From CAXBGS01 sp963975425 (GTDB lineage Bacteria; Planctomycetota; Planctomycetia; Pirellulales; Pirellulaceae), in the NCBI GenBank assembly GCA_963975425.1, contig CAXBGS010000006.1, forward strand, positions 186,001 to 250,000: a stretch of 64,000 bases of DNA, given 5' to 3'. Position numbers and translations under genes: made by a program. This document shows, piece after piece, positions 43,672 to 50,938 of the stretch. Within the stretch, counting starts at the first letter, position 1. Every line of letters starts with the position of its first letter. The notes under the pieces are model-generated. The model worked only from the letters and a program-made list of their open reading frames with translations, was not told the DNA's origin and made no database searches.

Positions 43672-44274
43672 TCACAGCCGCCAAATACAGAGATGGATTT
43701 GAGAGAAGTGTGCTGGCGAATTCGATACTTCGCTTTGCGACAGACGCGACGGCTTCGCGATGGCATCACCAAAGATGGTTGCCAAGTCGGCGAAACGAAT
43801 CGCCACCGAGTCACGTCGCTCAATCGTGGGACGCGAGGGTGAGGAGTCGCCCAGGGGCTGGCTCTCCATGCCGCAATGACAGACGCCCGTAACTTCGCGG
43901 GTCTGACTTTCGTCGACTGCATCCGCGTCGGTCATGCTGATGACGATGACCTGCAGTTCGAGCGTTTCGCTCGCCGACAGGTCTTCCGCCATCATCTCAT
44001 CTTCGGTCCACTCCTCATTGTTCCAATCATGTTCGACTGGTTCCGACTCCGACATGCAGCAACTACCGTCGCCATCTTGTTCGCCGCCACCGCAGCAGCA
44101 GCATTTCACGGTCGGTGACGAAACTTCGCAGCAGCCACAGCCTTCACACATGAAGCTGGCACCACACTCGGCACCACAGCCGCTGGCAAAAACCAACGCC
44201 ATCCCCGGCTGAACCATCATTGCGACGATCAGTGAAAGATTAACGACGGTGCGAGTTAAACGCGAGCGAAACAC
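43672..44274 (-). CDS. Exported Cys-rich protein, probably metal-binding
   Basis: A 200-residue protein with a signal-like N-terminus (NLSLIVAMMVQPGMALVFA). The mature part starts with dense cysteine pairs: SGCGAECGASFMCEGCGCC and VKCCCCGGGEQDGDGSCC, followed by an acidic helical region (ESEPVEHDWNNEEWTEDE) and CHCG near 135. Twelve or more cysteines in 50 residues suggest copper or zinc binding in the periplasm. It lies first in the minus-strand Cus-type operon, divergent from the TolC gene, with two palindromes between them. I know no named family for it. The gene is followed by 245 bp without a call before cusB. Confidence 0.65.
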   Translation of the reverse strand: MFRSRLTRTVVNLSLIVAMMVQPGMALVFASGCGAECGASFMCEGCGCCEVSSPTVKCCCCGGGEQDGDGSCCMSESEPVEHDWNNEEWTEDEMMAEDLSASETLELQVIVISMTDADAVDESQTREVTGVCHCGMESQPLGDSSPSRPTIERRDSVAIRFADLATIFGDAIAKPSRLSQSEVSNSPAHFSQIHLCIWRL

Positions 44275-44292
44275 GTGGGCCTTCCGAAACAG

Positions 44293-44309
44293 ATACCTAG
44301 GACCGGTAT
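44293..44309. promoter_or_regulatory. CsoR-like operator ATACC-N7-GGTAT in the divergent Cus/TolC promoter
   Basis: ATACC (44293-44297) and GGTAT (44305-44309) repeat the half-sites and 7-bp spacing found on the copA promoter at 25198-25214. The site lies 19 bp before the start of the Cys-rich protein gene and about 95 bp before the TolC-like gene, so one repressor could control both directions. Binding by CsoR is inferred. Coordinates may be off by one base. Confidence 0.6.
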
Positions 44310-44312
44310 TAG

Positions 44313-44333
44313 GAGTATATCGGAAATATACTC
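44313..44333. promoter_or_regulatory. Second palindrome GAGTATAT-N5-ATATACTC
   Basis: Perfect 8-bp arms flank CGGAA. It sits three bases beside the CsoR-like site, in the middle of the divergent promoter, and has the size of a dimeric repressor site or of an AT-rich core promoter. No regulator for it is identified in the window. Coordinates may be off by one base. Confidence 0.55.
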
Positions 44334-44402
44334 AGAAAGTTCAAGACGAATCTGATTCATCACGGAACTTTCCTTTTTGAAAGGATAGCTGGAGGGAACC
44401 AG

Positions 44403-46088
44403 TTGGTCATGCACACACGAAAACGCACCGTGTTTTCTCGAAATCGCAAGCGTCATTTACTAGCCTTCTCCCTAGGCACGCTCGCCGTTGGCGGTTGTGC
44501 CAGCGGTCCTGTTCGCCCCAACGGGTCGCGGCACGCGGCCGTATCGCGACCGGCCGTCAGCGGGGTGTCATTAGGTGACGAACTGCCGCAGCCCGCGCCG
44601 GCTGCTAGCAACGATTCGACCTTTATGACCGTGGGGTACGGTGAGTCACCGCAGAGCGGTGAGGTCGTTTTCGTGACACAACTCGATCTCGCTTCGCCAA
44701 TGCGTTTGGGAGATGTGGAAGAAGGCCAGCCGAAGACGCTTGGAGAATTGCTTGAGAAGGACAAGGAAGATGGGGAGAAGGCGAGTGAAGAAGATGAGGA
44801 GAAGGCAAGTGATACAGATGATGAGGAGGCCAGCGATGGAGATGAGCAATACGATGACTCCCAACTCCCATCTCCCGTCTCCGAGTTTTCTTCCGGGCAA
44901 CCCGTAGACCACTTCATCTCTCGGGCTCTGGCGGCTCACCCCAGCATTCAAGCCGCACGTCAACGTGTTCAGGCGGAACTGGAACGGATTCCGCAAGTGA
45001 CCGCATTGCCGGACCCCCAATTCAACAACACGTTCTGGCCGTTACATGACAACTCAATCCAAACTGCTGCCGGGCGCGTTGCCAACCAGATGTCGCTACA
45101 GCAAGGAGTACCGTTTCCCCACAAGCTGCGCACTAAAGGTTCCATCGTCAGTCGCGAGGCACAGATGGCCCAGGCGGAATTGGAGCGTATCGAACGACAG
45201 ATCACTGAATCGGTTCGCTTGGCCTATTACGAAGTTTGGTACGCGACTCGTGCGATCGCGATCATTGAAGAATCTCGCGACTTAGTCGACGACCTTACCA
45301 AGGTAGCCGAGGCTCGCTATCGCAGCGGCGGAACACAGCAGGACGTGCTTCGCGCACAGCTTGAGATCGATCGTCTCGATGATCAGATTGTGCAACTCAA
45401 CAAGCAGTTGGAGATGTCACAGGCCGACCTTGCCGCGCTGTTGCAACAACCCGTGTCCTTGATGCCTCAAGCGACCGAGGAACTCGGGATTGCCGACGCT
45501 CCATTGCAGCTCGATAGTTTGATTGCCCAAGCTGAACAATGCAATCCGAGCCTGCGTGGCTTGGCCGCAGAGATTCAACGTGATCGCCAAAAGCAACGAC
45601 TCGCTTGTCTGCAGCAATATCCCGACTTTATGGTTGGACTGAACTGGGGAATCGTCAGTGACAACCATGATGTGATCAGTCCCGTGGCTAATGGTAACGA
45701 CCAACTTAGCATCACCTTTGGGACAACACTTCCGATCTGGCATGAGAAGATCAACGCCGGTGTTCGCGAAGCTTCACGGCGAACAAGCAGCACGCAACAG
45801 CGTCTGGAAGCCGAGCGTGACGAAATCTATGGCCGTCTGCGTCGCCTGCTCGCTCAAGCCGATTCACTGGTCGAGCAAACCGACATCTATGAAAACCGTA
45901 TTATTCCGAGAACTGAAGACACACTGAAGTTAGCGATCGCTGATTATCGAGGTGAACGAACCGACTTTTTCACGTTGATTGAAACCTATCGCGAGCTATT
46001 GATGTTTGAGACGCAGCTTGCTCGCATCAACGCGACCCTGGCCGGTGCGATCGCCCAGATTGATCGCACTGTTGGGTGTCCGTATTGA
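44403..46088 (+). CDS. TolC/CusC-type outer-membrane efflux lipoprotein
   Basis: A protein of 561 residues from a TTG at 44403, which has the best distance to GGAGGG; ATG at 44409 is the alternative. The N-terminus AFSLGTLAVGGC is a lipobox signal. Around residues 120-155 there is an unusual acidic low-complexity insert (EDEEKASDTDDEEASD). From about 160 on it shows the two-fold repeat of outer-membrane efflux proteins: ISRALAAHPSIQAARQRVQA, VRLAYYEVWYATRAIAIIEE, RYRSGGTQQDVLRAQLEIDR and DFFTLIETYRELLMFETQLA. It should form the trimeric exit duct for the CusBA pump, encoded divergently. The acidic insert could bind metal or hold water at the periplasmic surface. Confidence 0.85.
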   Translation: MVMHTRKRTVFSRNRKRHLLAFSLGTLAVGGCASGPVRPNGSRHAAVSRPAVSGVSLGDELPQPAPAASNDSTFMTVGYGESPQSGEVVFVTQLDLASPMRLGDVEEGQPKTLGELLEKDKEDGEKASEEDEEKASDTDDEEASDGDEQYDDSQLPSPVSEFSSGQPVDHFISRALAAHPSIQAARQRVQAELERIPQVTALPDPQFNNTFWPLHDNSIQTAAGRVANQMSLQQGVPFPHKLRTKGSIVSREAQMAQAELERIERQITESVRLAYYEVWYATRAIAIIEESRDLVDDLTKVAEARYRSGGTQQDVLRAQLEIDRLDDQIVQLNKQLEMSQADLAALLQQPVSLMPQATEELGIADAPLQLDSLIAQAEQCNPSLRGLAAEIQRDRQKQRLACLQQYPDFMVGLNWGIVSDNHDVISPVANGNDQLSITFGTTLPIWHEKINAGVREASRRTSSTQQRLEAERDEIYGRLRRLLAQADSLVEQTDIYENRIIPRTEDTLKLAIADYRGERTDFFTLIETYRELLMFETQLARINATLAGAIAQIDRTVGCPY

Positions 46089-46179
46089 TTGAAGATCGCA
46101 GATTGAAGAATGAAGATTGAAGATTGATTTTCAGGCAAGGTTTCTTTCAATCTGCAATCTTCAGTCGTCAATCTTCAAT
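46085..46179. terminator. Convergent hairpin made of GATTGAAGAT repeats
   Basis: Between the converging TolC and sigma factor genes, GATTGAAGAT-type words are repeated four times and answered by ATCTTCAATC-type words, including TTGAAGATTG with CAATCTTCAA. The whole forms a long imperfect hairpin. It most likely serves as a bidirectional terminator. Similar runs are scattered in several bacterial phyla. Confidence 0.5.
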
Positions 46180-46185
46180 TTCCAC

Positions 46186-46767
46186 TCACTCCCACCCAAG
46201 CTGCAGCAAGGCTTCACGCAGATCGGCACGGGCACGGTTCAACCTCGAACCGACCGTGCCTTCTGGAATGCCGACCGTGTCGGCAATCTCGCGATATGAC
46301 AAACCCTCTTGCTCCTTGAGCACCAAGACGACTCGCAACTCCGGGTCGATTCTTGACAAGGCAACGTCAAGCAACTCAGCCTGCTCCGACCGTTCTCCCA
46401 AGTCTTGGAAGGTCCCTGCAGGATCGTCGAGTATCGTGTCCGTCGTGTGACGAGATCTTGAACGAATGAACTGAAGGGCTTCGTTGCTTGCCAAACTGTA
46501 CACCCAGGTTTCAAGCTTCGATCGACCATCGAACTTATCCAGCTTGCGAAACAGGTGGATGAACACTTGCTGAGTCGCGTCGTCCGCATCCTGAACTCCA
46601 ACCATCCGGACCATCTGCGCGTACACGCGCTGGCTACAACGTTCATACAGCATCCGCATCGCGTCCCGATCGCCCGCAATGCATGCATCCACCATTTGCT
46701 GCGTGGCGTCTTGATCCATCGCGGCGGAACTGTTGAACGCAGGTTGATCGCGCTGGTGGCTATTCAA
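46186..46767 (-). CDS. ECF RNA polymerase sigma factor, second copy
   Basis: A protein of 193 residues from the TTG at 46767, which lies seven bases after AAGGAG; an internal ATG at 46719 would give 177. Region 2 reads CSQRVYAQMVRMVGVQDADD and WVYSLASNEALQFIRSR. Region 4 reads LKEQEGLSYREIADTVGIPEGTVGSRLNRAR, almost identical to the sigma factor at 27779. No anti-sigma gene is adjacent, so control may come from the Cys-rich anti-sigma factor next to the first copy or from elsewhere. It is divergent from the exported-protein gene at 46961. Confidence 0.85.
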   Translation of the reverse strand: MNSHQRDQPAFNSSAAMDQDATQQMVDACIAGDRDAMRMLYERCSQRVYAQMVRMVGVQDADDATQQVFIHLFRKLDKFDGRSKLETWVYSLASNEALQFIRSRSRHTTDTILDDPAGTFQDLGERSEQAELLDVALSRIDPELRVVLVLKEQEGLSYREIADTVGIPEGTVGSRLNRARADLREALLQLGWE

Positions 46768-46960
46768 ACAATGGCTCCTTGTAAGTGCGCACCGAGCAGA
46801 ATCCCTCACTGAGGTCGGCAAACGTCCGAGACGAAGCACCCGCGACGAGACAATTTTGCAGCATTTGTGTGAAGAACCCGAAGCGAGCCAGCATCCAATT
46901 ACCCGATTGAGGAAACGACCTCAACCAAGAATTCTCCCCTCTCCTCAATAAGGAAAACAG

Positions 46961-47563
46961 ATGTCCACAAAACACGTCGGTAAGCTGGTTCTCGGTTTGG
47001 CAGTCATGTTCGCCGCTAGCTCTCTTGTTCCGCAGCCTGTCTTGGCACAGAGCAAAATTCGGTCGCCAGCCGAACGACGACAGCACCCAGGCGGCGGATT
47101 CTGGGCCAATCAGCGAGCTTCCCGCAACATTCAGCACGCGCGGAATTACTCGCAAAGTATCCAACGATACGCGACCCAGGCGCCGGTGATCCGGCCGCAG
47201 GTCACGCAAGCGGAATCGCAACTGCTCGGCAATCAAATCCAGAGCATTCAGCGAGAGATGGTGGTGATTCGCGACCAAAACGTGAGCACCCCAAAGGTCG
47301 TTGAGCAAGTCAAGGCGATTGAAACGAAGCTGTCCAAGGCCGCTGACACACAGGAAATGCTGCACGCCGAATGCTGCAAAGACTCGCCCGACGGAAAGGT
47401 TTGCGGCGACATGGCGGCCAAAATCACCGCCACGCTTGACCAAGTTGCCAAAGATCACGCCAAGCTGATGAAGGCGATGGGTCACGAGGACGCCGCCCAT
47501 GACGCGATGAGACACGACCACTCCACTACCGAAGGCGAAACGCCAGCGAAAAGCGGTGAGTGA
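46961..47563 (+). CDS. Exported helical protein with C-terminal His-rich tail
   Basis: A 200-residue protein with a signal peptide (LVLGLAVMFAASSLVPQPVLA). The mature part is helical and amphipathic (QVTQAESQLLGNQIQSIQRE), has AECCKDSPDGKVCGDM near residues 145-160 and ends in a His/Asp-rich tail (MGHEDAAHDAMRHDHS). The Cys pair plus His tail suggests copper or zinc binding in the periplasm. It lies next to the second sigma factor and before the Met-rich protein gene. I recognise no family. Confidence 0.65.
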   Translation: MSTKHVGKLVLGLAVMFAASSLVPQPVLAQSKIRSPAERRQHPGGGFWANQRASRNIQHARNYSQSIQRYATQAPVIRPQVTQAESQLLGNQIQSIQREMVVIRDQNVSTPKVVEQVKAIETKLSKAADTQEMLHAECCKDSPDGKVCGDMAAKITATLDQVAKDHAKLMKAMGHEDAAHDAMRHDHSTTEGETPAKSGE

Positions 47564-47613
47564 GAGTGTCCAGGGCATTGCGTTTCATCATAGCGAATTG
47601 TTTTGAAAGTCGT

Positions 47614-47650
47614 GATCCGCTGGGTGATTCGTCGCCTAGCGGATCGTTTT
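47614..47650 (+). terminator. Terminator hairpin after the His-tailed protein gene
   Basis: GATCCGCT (47614-47621) pairs with AGCGGATC (47638-47645), with further pairs inside (GGTGA/TCGCC), and is followed by GTTTT. It lies 50 bp after the stop codon at 47563 and precedes the Met-rich protein gene. Confidence 0.65.
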
Positions 47651-47762
47651 CACCGTTGCTGACAGATCCTAGCTTACCCCGCCAGGGTATCAAGGGCGGC
47701 GGATTAGCTGCCATCTGTCGCTGTATTTTTCTTTCTGACTTAAACCAACAAGGCTTTCTACC

Positions 47763-48737
47763 ATGAAATTCACTTCACCGTTGAGCAAACCGACCGTTTC
47801 CGCCGCTTTGATCGCCAGCAGCCTGCTTTGGTCCTCTCCTTTGTTGCTTGCACAAACCAAAACTGATCCGCATGCCGCTCACCCAGCCGCTTCAGAAAGC
47901 GCGGACGGCGACCTTGCCACTCAACTGCAAACGTTGCGCAAGAAAGTGGCCGACTTGGAAACAACCCTGCAGTCGCAACACACAGCTCGCTATGGCGCGG
48001 ACGCGAAGCCCGGTGCAATGTCGAATATGGCTATGGATAAAGGTGCCGCCGATCCGTCGTCCGGTTCAGACTCCGCAGGGATGGGTGGAATGAAAGGCAT
48101 GGACAGCATGAAGATGGGTGGAATGAAAAAAGGAATGATGAAGGGGATGGGCGGCATGAACCAAGACGCGACCGACTCGTCGATGTCGTCGGGCGGCATG
48201 GGAATGGGCGGCATGGGAATGATGAAGGGCATGGGCGGAACGTCAGGTGGCATGGGGATGGGAATGATGAAAGGCATGGGCATGATGGGTCGCAATCCCG
48301 CCATGAAATCATCCATGAATGGAATGGGGTCGATGGGAAGCATGAGCATGCCATCTGCCTTGCCTGGCTTTGCCGGCGCGTCGCACCTGTACCACATCGG
48401 TGAGACCGGATTTTTCCTCGATCATCCACAGCACATCGCGATAACCGACGAGCAACAACTGCAACTCAACAAGATTAAGGAATCCTCGCTGCTGGCAACC
48501 GCCACATCGGAACGCAAAATCGACGAAGCGGAACAAGAGCTCTGGATGCTGACTGCCGACGCGCAGCCCGACATCACCAAAATCGAAGCGAAGGCAAAAG
48601 AGATCGCTCAGTTACAAGTCGACAACCGACTCGCCTTCATCCGATCGGTTGGCAAGGCCGCCGAAGTGCTGACCGAAGAGCAACGCCAAACGCTCGTTGG
48701 CATGGCGACACCATCCAGCGCAGGTACCGACAAGTAG
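47763..48737 (+). CDS. Exported Met-rich protein with CpxP/Spy-like C-terminal part
   Basis: A 324-residue protein. The signal peptide (SAALIASSLLWSSPLLLAQ) precedes HAAHPA, a coiled-coil-like segment (LQTLRKKVADLETTLQSQ) and a long Met/Gly run from about 85 to 200 (GMGGMKGMDSMKMGGMKKGM and similar), with well over 40 methionines. The last 120 residues are helical: IAITDEQQLQLNKIKESSLL and AEVLTEEQRQTLVGM, like the LTxxQ repeats of CpxP, Spy and CnrX proteins. Met-rich stretches bind Cu(I) in exported copper proteins, so the protein is likely a periplasmic copper buffer or stress sensor. It is encoded within the metal region, next to the sigma factor and the DASS transporter. Confidence 0.75.
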   Translation: MKFTSPLSKPTVSAALIASSLLWSSPLLLAQTKTDPHAAHPAASESADGDLATQLQTLRKKVADLETTLQSQHTARYGADAKPGAMSNMAMDKGAADPSSGSDSAGMGGMKGMDSMKMGGMKKGMMKGMGGMNQDATDSSMSSGGMGMGGMGMMKGMGGTSGGMGMGMMKGMGMMGRNPAMKSSMNGMGSMGSMSMPSALPGFAGASHLYHIGETGFFLDHPQHIAITDEQQLQLNKIKESSLLATATSERKIDEAEQELWMLTADAQPDITKIEAKAKEIAQLQVDNRLAFIRSVGKAAEVLTEEQRQTLVGMATPSSAGTDK

Positions 48738-48782
48738 TCGTTTTCTTGCTTCTGATTCGCACTACGAGAGCCACTCAATCAA

Positions 48783-49007
48783 ATGCAAGGAGAATCCGCG
48801 GAACTCAAAAGTCTGTTGGATCAAATTCGTCCAGGGATCGATTCCGTTGACCGCGTGCAGAATCTAGAGCAGCGCATCGCGGCTGCCGTCGAGACCAATG
48901 CACGCACATCGGCAAAACAGCTCCGCATAGTCCCGTCGATCGCCAAGGCGATGCATTCCAAAAAATGTCGCCGTTGTAGCCGCCATCTACAAGTTGGATA
49001 CTGGTGA
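48783..49007 (+). CDS. Doubtful small ORF, 74 residues
   Basis: An ATG follows ATCAA, and AAGGAG lies inside the reading frame rather than before it. The first 55 residues (MQGESAELKSLLDQIRPGID ... NLEQRIAAAVETN) are protein-like, but the end is basic and Cys-rich without a family pattern. The stop codon overlaps the region just before the transporter start. It may be a small leader gene or chance; support is weak. Confidence 0.25.
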   Translation: MQGESAELKSLLDQIRPGIDSVDRVQNLEQRIAAAVETNARTSAKQLRIVPSIAKAMHSKKCRRCSRHLQVGYW

Positions 49008-49021
49008 CGTTCGGTTCCTCG

Positions 49022-50455
49022 ATGAATGAATTTGAACCGGTGACGAACGACGCCCACTCGACACAAAAGTCTCGACATACGCTCTCGCGGAGCCACTTGC
49101 TCGCGATCGTTTTTGCGTTGAACGGTGTGTTCCTGGCATCCGGGGCGTTGGGAGCCTTCTCGACATGGCAGATGGGGCAGCCCGCGCAGATTGCTCTTGT
49201 CATGCTGCTGGTCGCAGCCACGCTGTGGATCAGCGAAGCGGTGCCACTTTTCGTAACCAGCTTTGTCATTCTACTGCTCGGATTGCTTTGGCTTGCGCCG
49301 GTGATGCAACAGTCTGGTGAAAGCATCTCCAACACGGACCTGCTCGCGCCCTTTTTCTCCGACATCATTGTTTTGTTTCTGGGCGGCTTCGTGCTTTCGG
49401 CGGCGCTGCACAAATATCGTCTCGACGAAAAACTCGCACGCCTGATCATCGCGAAAACGGGGCATTCTATTCCGCTGCTGCTGATCGGAATCATGGCGGT
49501 CACGGCATTCCTGTCGATGTGGCTGAGCAATACCGCGACTGCAGCGATGATGCTGGCGTTGTGCCTGCCGATCGTGCATCGGTTTCCTCAGGATGATCGG
49601 TATCGCAAAGCAGTCCTGCTATCGGTTCCCTTCGCTGCTAACGTTGGTGGATTGGGGACTCCGATCGGAAGTCCGCCCAATGCGATTGCAATGCAATACA
49701 TGAGCCAAGGTGGTTTCGCACCCAGCTTCGCGACTTGGATGCTGATCGGCGTGCCTGGCGTGGTTGTGACGCTCATTGTCACATGGTGCGTGCTAATGGC
49801 CTTTTGCCGTGGCAAGCAGCAATCGATCGTCCAGGACGCACAACCTTTGGCGATCAAAATGACGCCTTCTGTATTGACGGTTGTCGCTACCGCGTTGCTA
49901 ACGATCATTGGCTGGGTCACAGGCGGACTGCATAACGCTTCACCAGGCACGATTGCAATTCTTCCGGTGGTCGTGCTGTTCGGGACGAAGATTCTGACCA
50001 TTAGCGACCTAAGATCGATCTCATGGGACGTACTGCTGATGATGGGTGGCGGTCTTTGCCTGGGGAAAGCGATCGCCTTGAGCGGATTGGCAACGTGGTT
50101 TGTAGCGAGACTTCCAGTAGACCAATCGGGCTGCCTAATGCTCTTGCTAATCGTTGCTCCCGTCGCCTGTCTGATGTCATCGGTGATGAGCAACACTGCC
50201 ACCGCTAACTTGCTGATGCCCATCATCCTTGGTCTGAGCGTCGAGCACCTGTCGCCGCTCCTGATGGGTGTCGCGTTTGCCTGCACGCTTGCGATGCCAT
50301 TACCAGTATCAACGCCGCCGAACGCAATCGCCTTTAGTTCCGGCGAGTTGACAGTGAAGGATATGTTGGCTCCAGGCGCGATCATCACCATGATCGGACT
50401 TGCACTTGCGTTGACGATCGGTCATTGGTTCTGGGATTTGGTGGGATTGTTTTGA
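49022..50455 (+). CDS. DASS/SLC13-family sodium:anion symporter
   Basis: A protein of 477 residues from the ATG at 49022; a GTG at 49004 is possible. It has about 11 membrane helices and the two substrate-binding signatures of the divalent anion:sodium symporters: SNTATAAMM near 170 and SNTATANLL near 400, plus GTPIGSPPNAIAMQYM and STPPNAIAFSSGE. The family carries dicarboxylates, sulfate or phosphate with sodium ions. No neighbouring enzyme tells which anion is carried. It follows the metal-resistance genes on the same strand, and a small zinc-ribbon-like gene follows 31 bp later. Confidence 0.85.
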   Translation: MNEFEPVTNDAHSTQKSRHTLSRSHLLAIVFALNGVFLASGALGAFSTWQMGQPAQIALVMLLVAATLWISEAVPLFVTSFVILLLGLLWLAPVMQQSGESISNTDLLAPFFSDIIVLFLGGFVLSAALHKYRLDEKLARLIIAKTGHSIPLLLIGIMAVTAFLSMWLSNTATAAMMLALCLPIVHRFPQDDRYRKAVLLSVPFAANVGGLGTPIGSPPNAIAMQYMSQGGFAPSFATWMLIGVPGVVVTLIVTWCVLMAFCRGKQQSIVQDAQPLAIKMTPSVLTVVATALLTIIGWVTGGLHNASPGTIAILPVVVLFGTKILTISDLRSISWDVLLMMGGGLCLGKAIALSGLATWFVARLPVDQSGCLMLLLIVAPVACLMSSVMSNTATANLLMPIILGLSVEHLSPLLMGVAFACTLAMPLPVSTPPNAIAFSSGELTVKDMLAPGAIITMIGLALALTIGHWFWDLVGLF

Positions 50456-50486
50456 AATAGGACGAAACGCCGGAGAGGAGGCAACG

Positions 50487-50798
50487 ATGGAGATTGACCA
50501 ACAGCAATGCCAACAATGCGGCTCGCTGGACATGCGGAATATTTTAGTTCGCAGTAGCGACGGACCGATGACGGTCTACGTTCGATGCCTCGGTTGCGAA
50601 TCGCTGGTGGCTCGGTATCGGCTGACGGACTATTACCATCGCGGCAAAGGCATGGAGTCGTTTCTACGCTCGCTTGGGCCGCGCGCCGGCGAAAGCGGAC
50701 GAGATTATCTTGCGGAAGTCCAACGCGTTCAAAAAGAAGCCGAACGGGGCTATACAGAGGTTATTTCCACACTGACGCAGGATGATGAGGACATTTGA
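50487..50798 (+). CDS. Small zinc-ribbon-like protein
   Basis: A 103-residue protein behind GAGAGGAGG. It has CQQCGSLDM near residues 8-16 and RCLGCESLVARYRL near 33-46, two CxxC knuckles of a zinc ribbon. The rest is helical and polar (ESFLRSLGPRAGESGRDYLA). It is likely a nucleic-acid- or protein-binding adaptor. It is transcribed with the anion transporter (31 bp apart). I do not recognise a named family. Confidence 0.65.
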   Translation: MEIDQQQCQQCGSLDMRNILVRSSDGPMTVYVRCLGCESLVARYRLTDYYHRGKGMESFLRSLGPRAGESGRDYLAEVQRVQKEAERGYTEVISTLTQDDEDI

Positions 50799-50938
50799 AA
50801 ACATGCCGTCTTGCGCAAAACCGACAAATGCTGAACAAAAAGGGCAAAAATCTATCTGGACATGAAGAATTTGACGCATCTCGCATCCAATAAGAAAGCA
50901 CGACGTTCACTCGCCCTCAATCCAACAATTGCCAACCA

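Noticed and set aside
46760..47578. Minus-strand open frame of 272 codons
   Set aside because: It is antisense to the exported protein gene at 46961, which has a signal peptide, ribosome site and coherent composition. The antisense product has no motif.
49588..50391. Minus-strand open frame of 267 codons
   Set aside because: It is the mirror of the DASS transporter gene, whose SNTATA and PPNAIA motifs are decisive.
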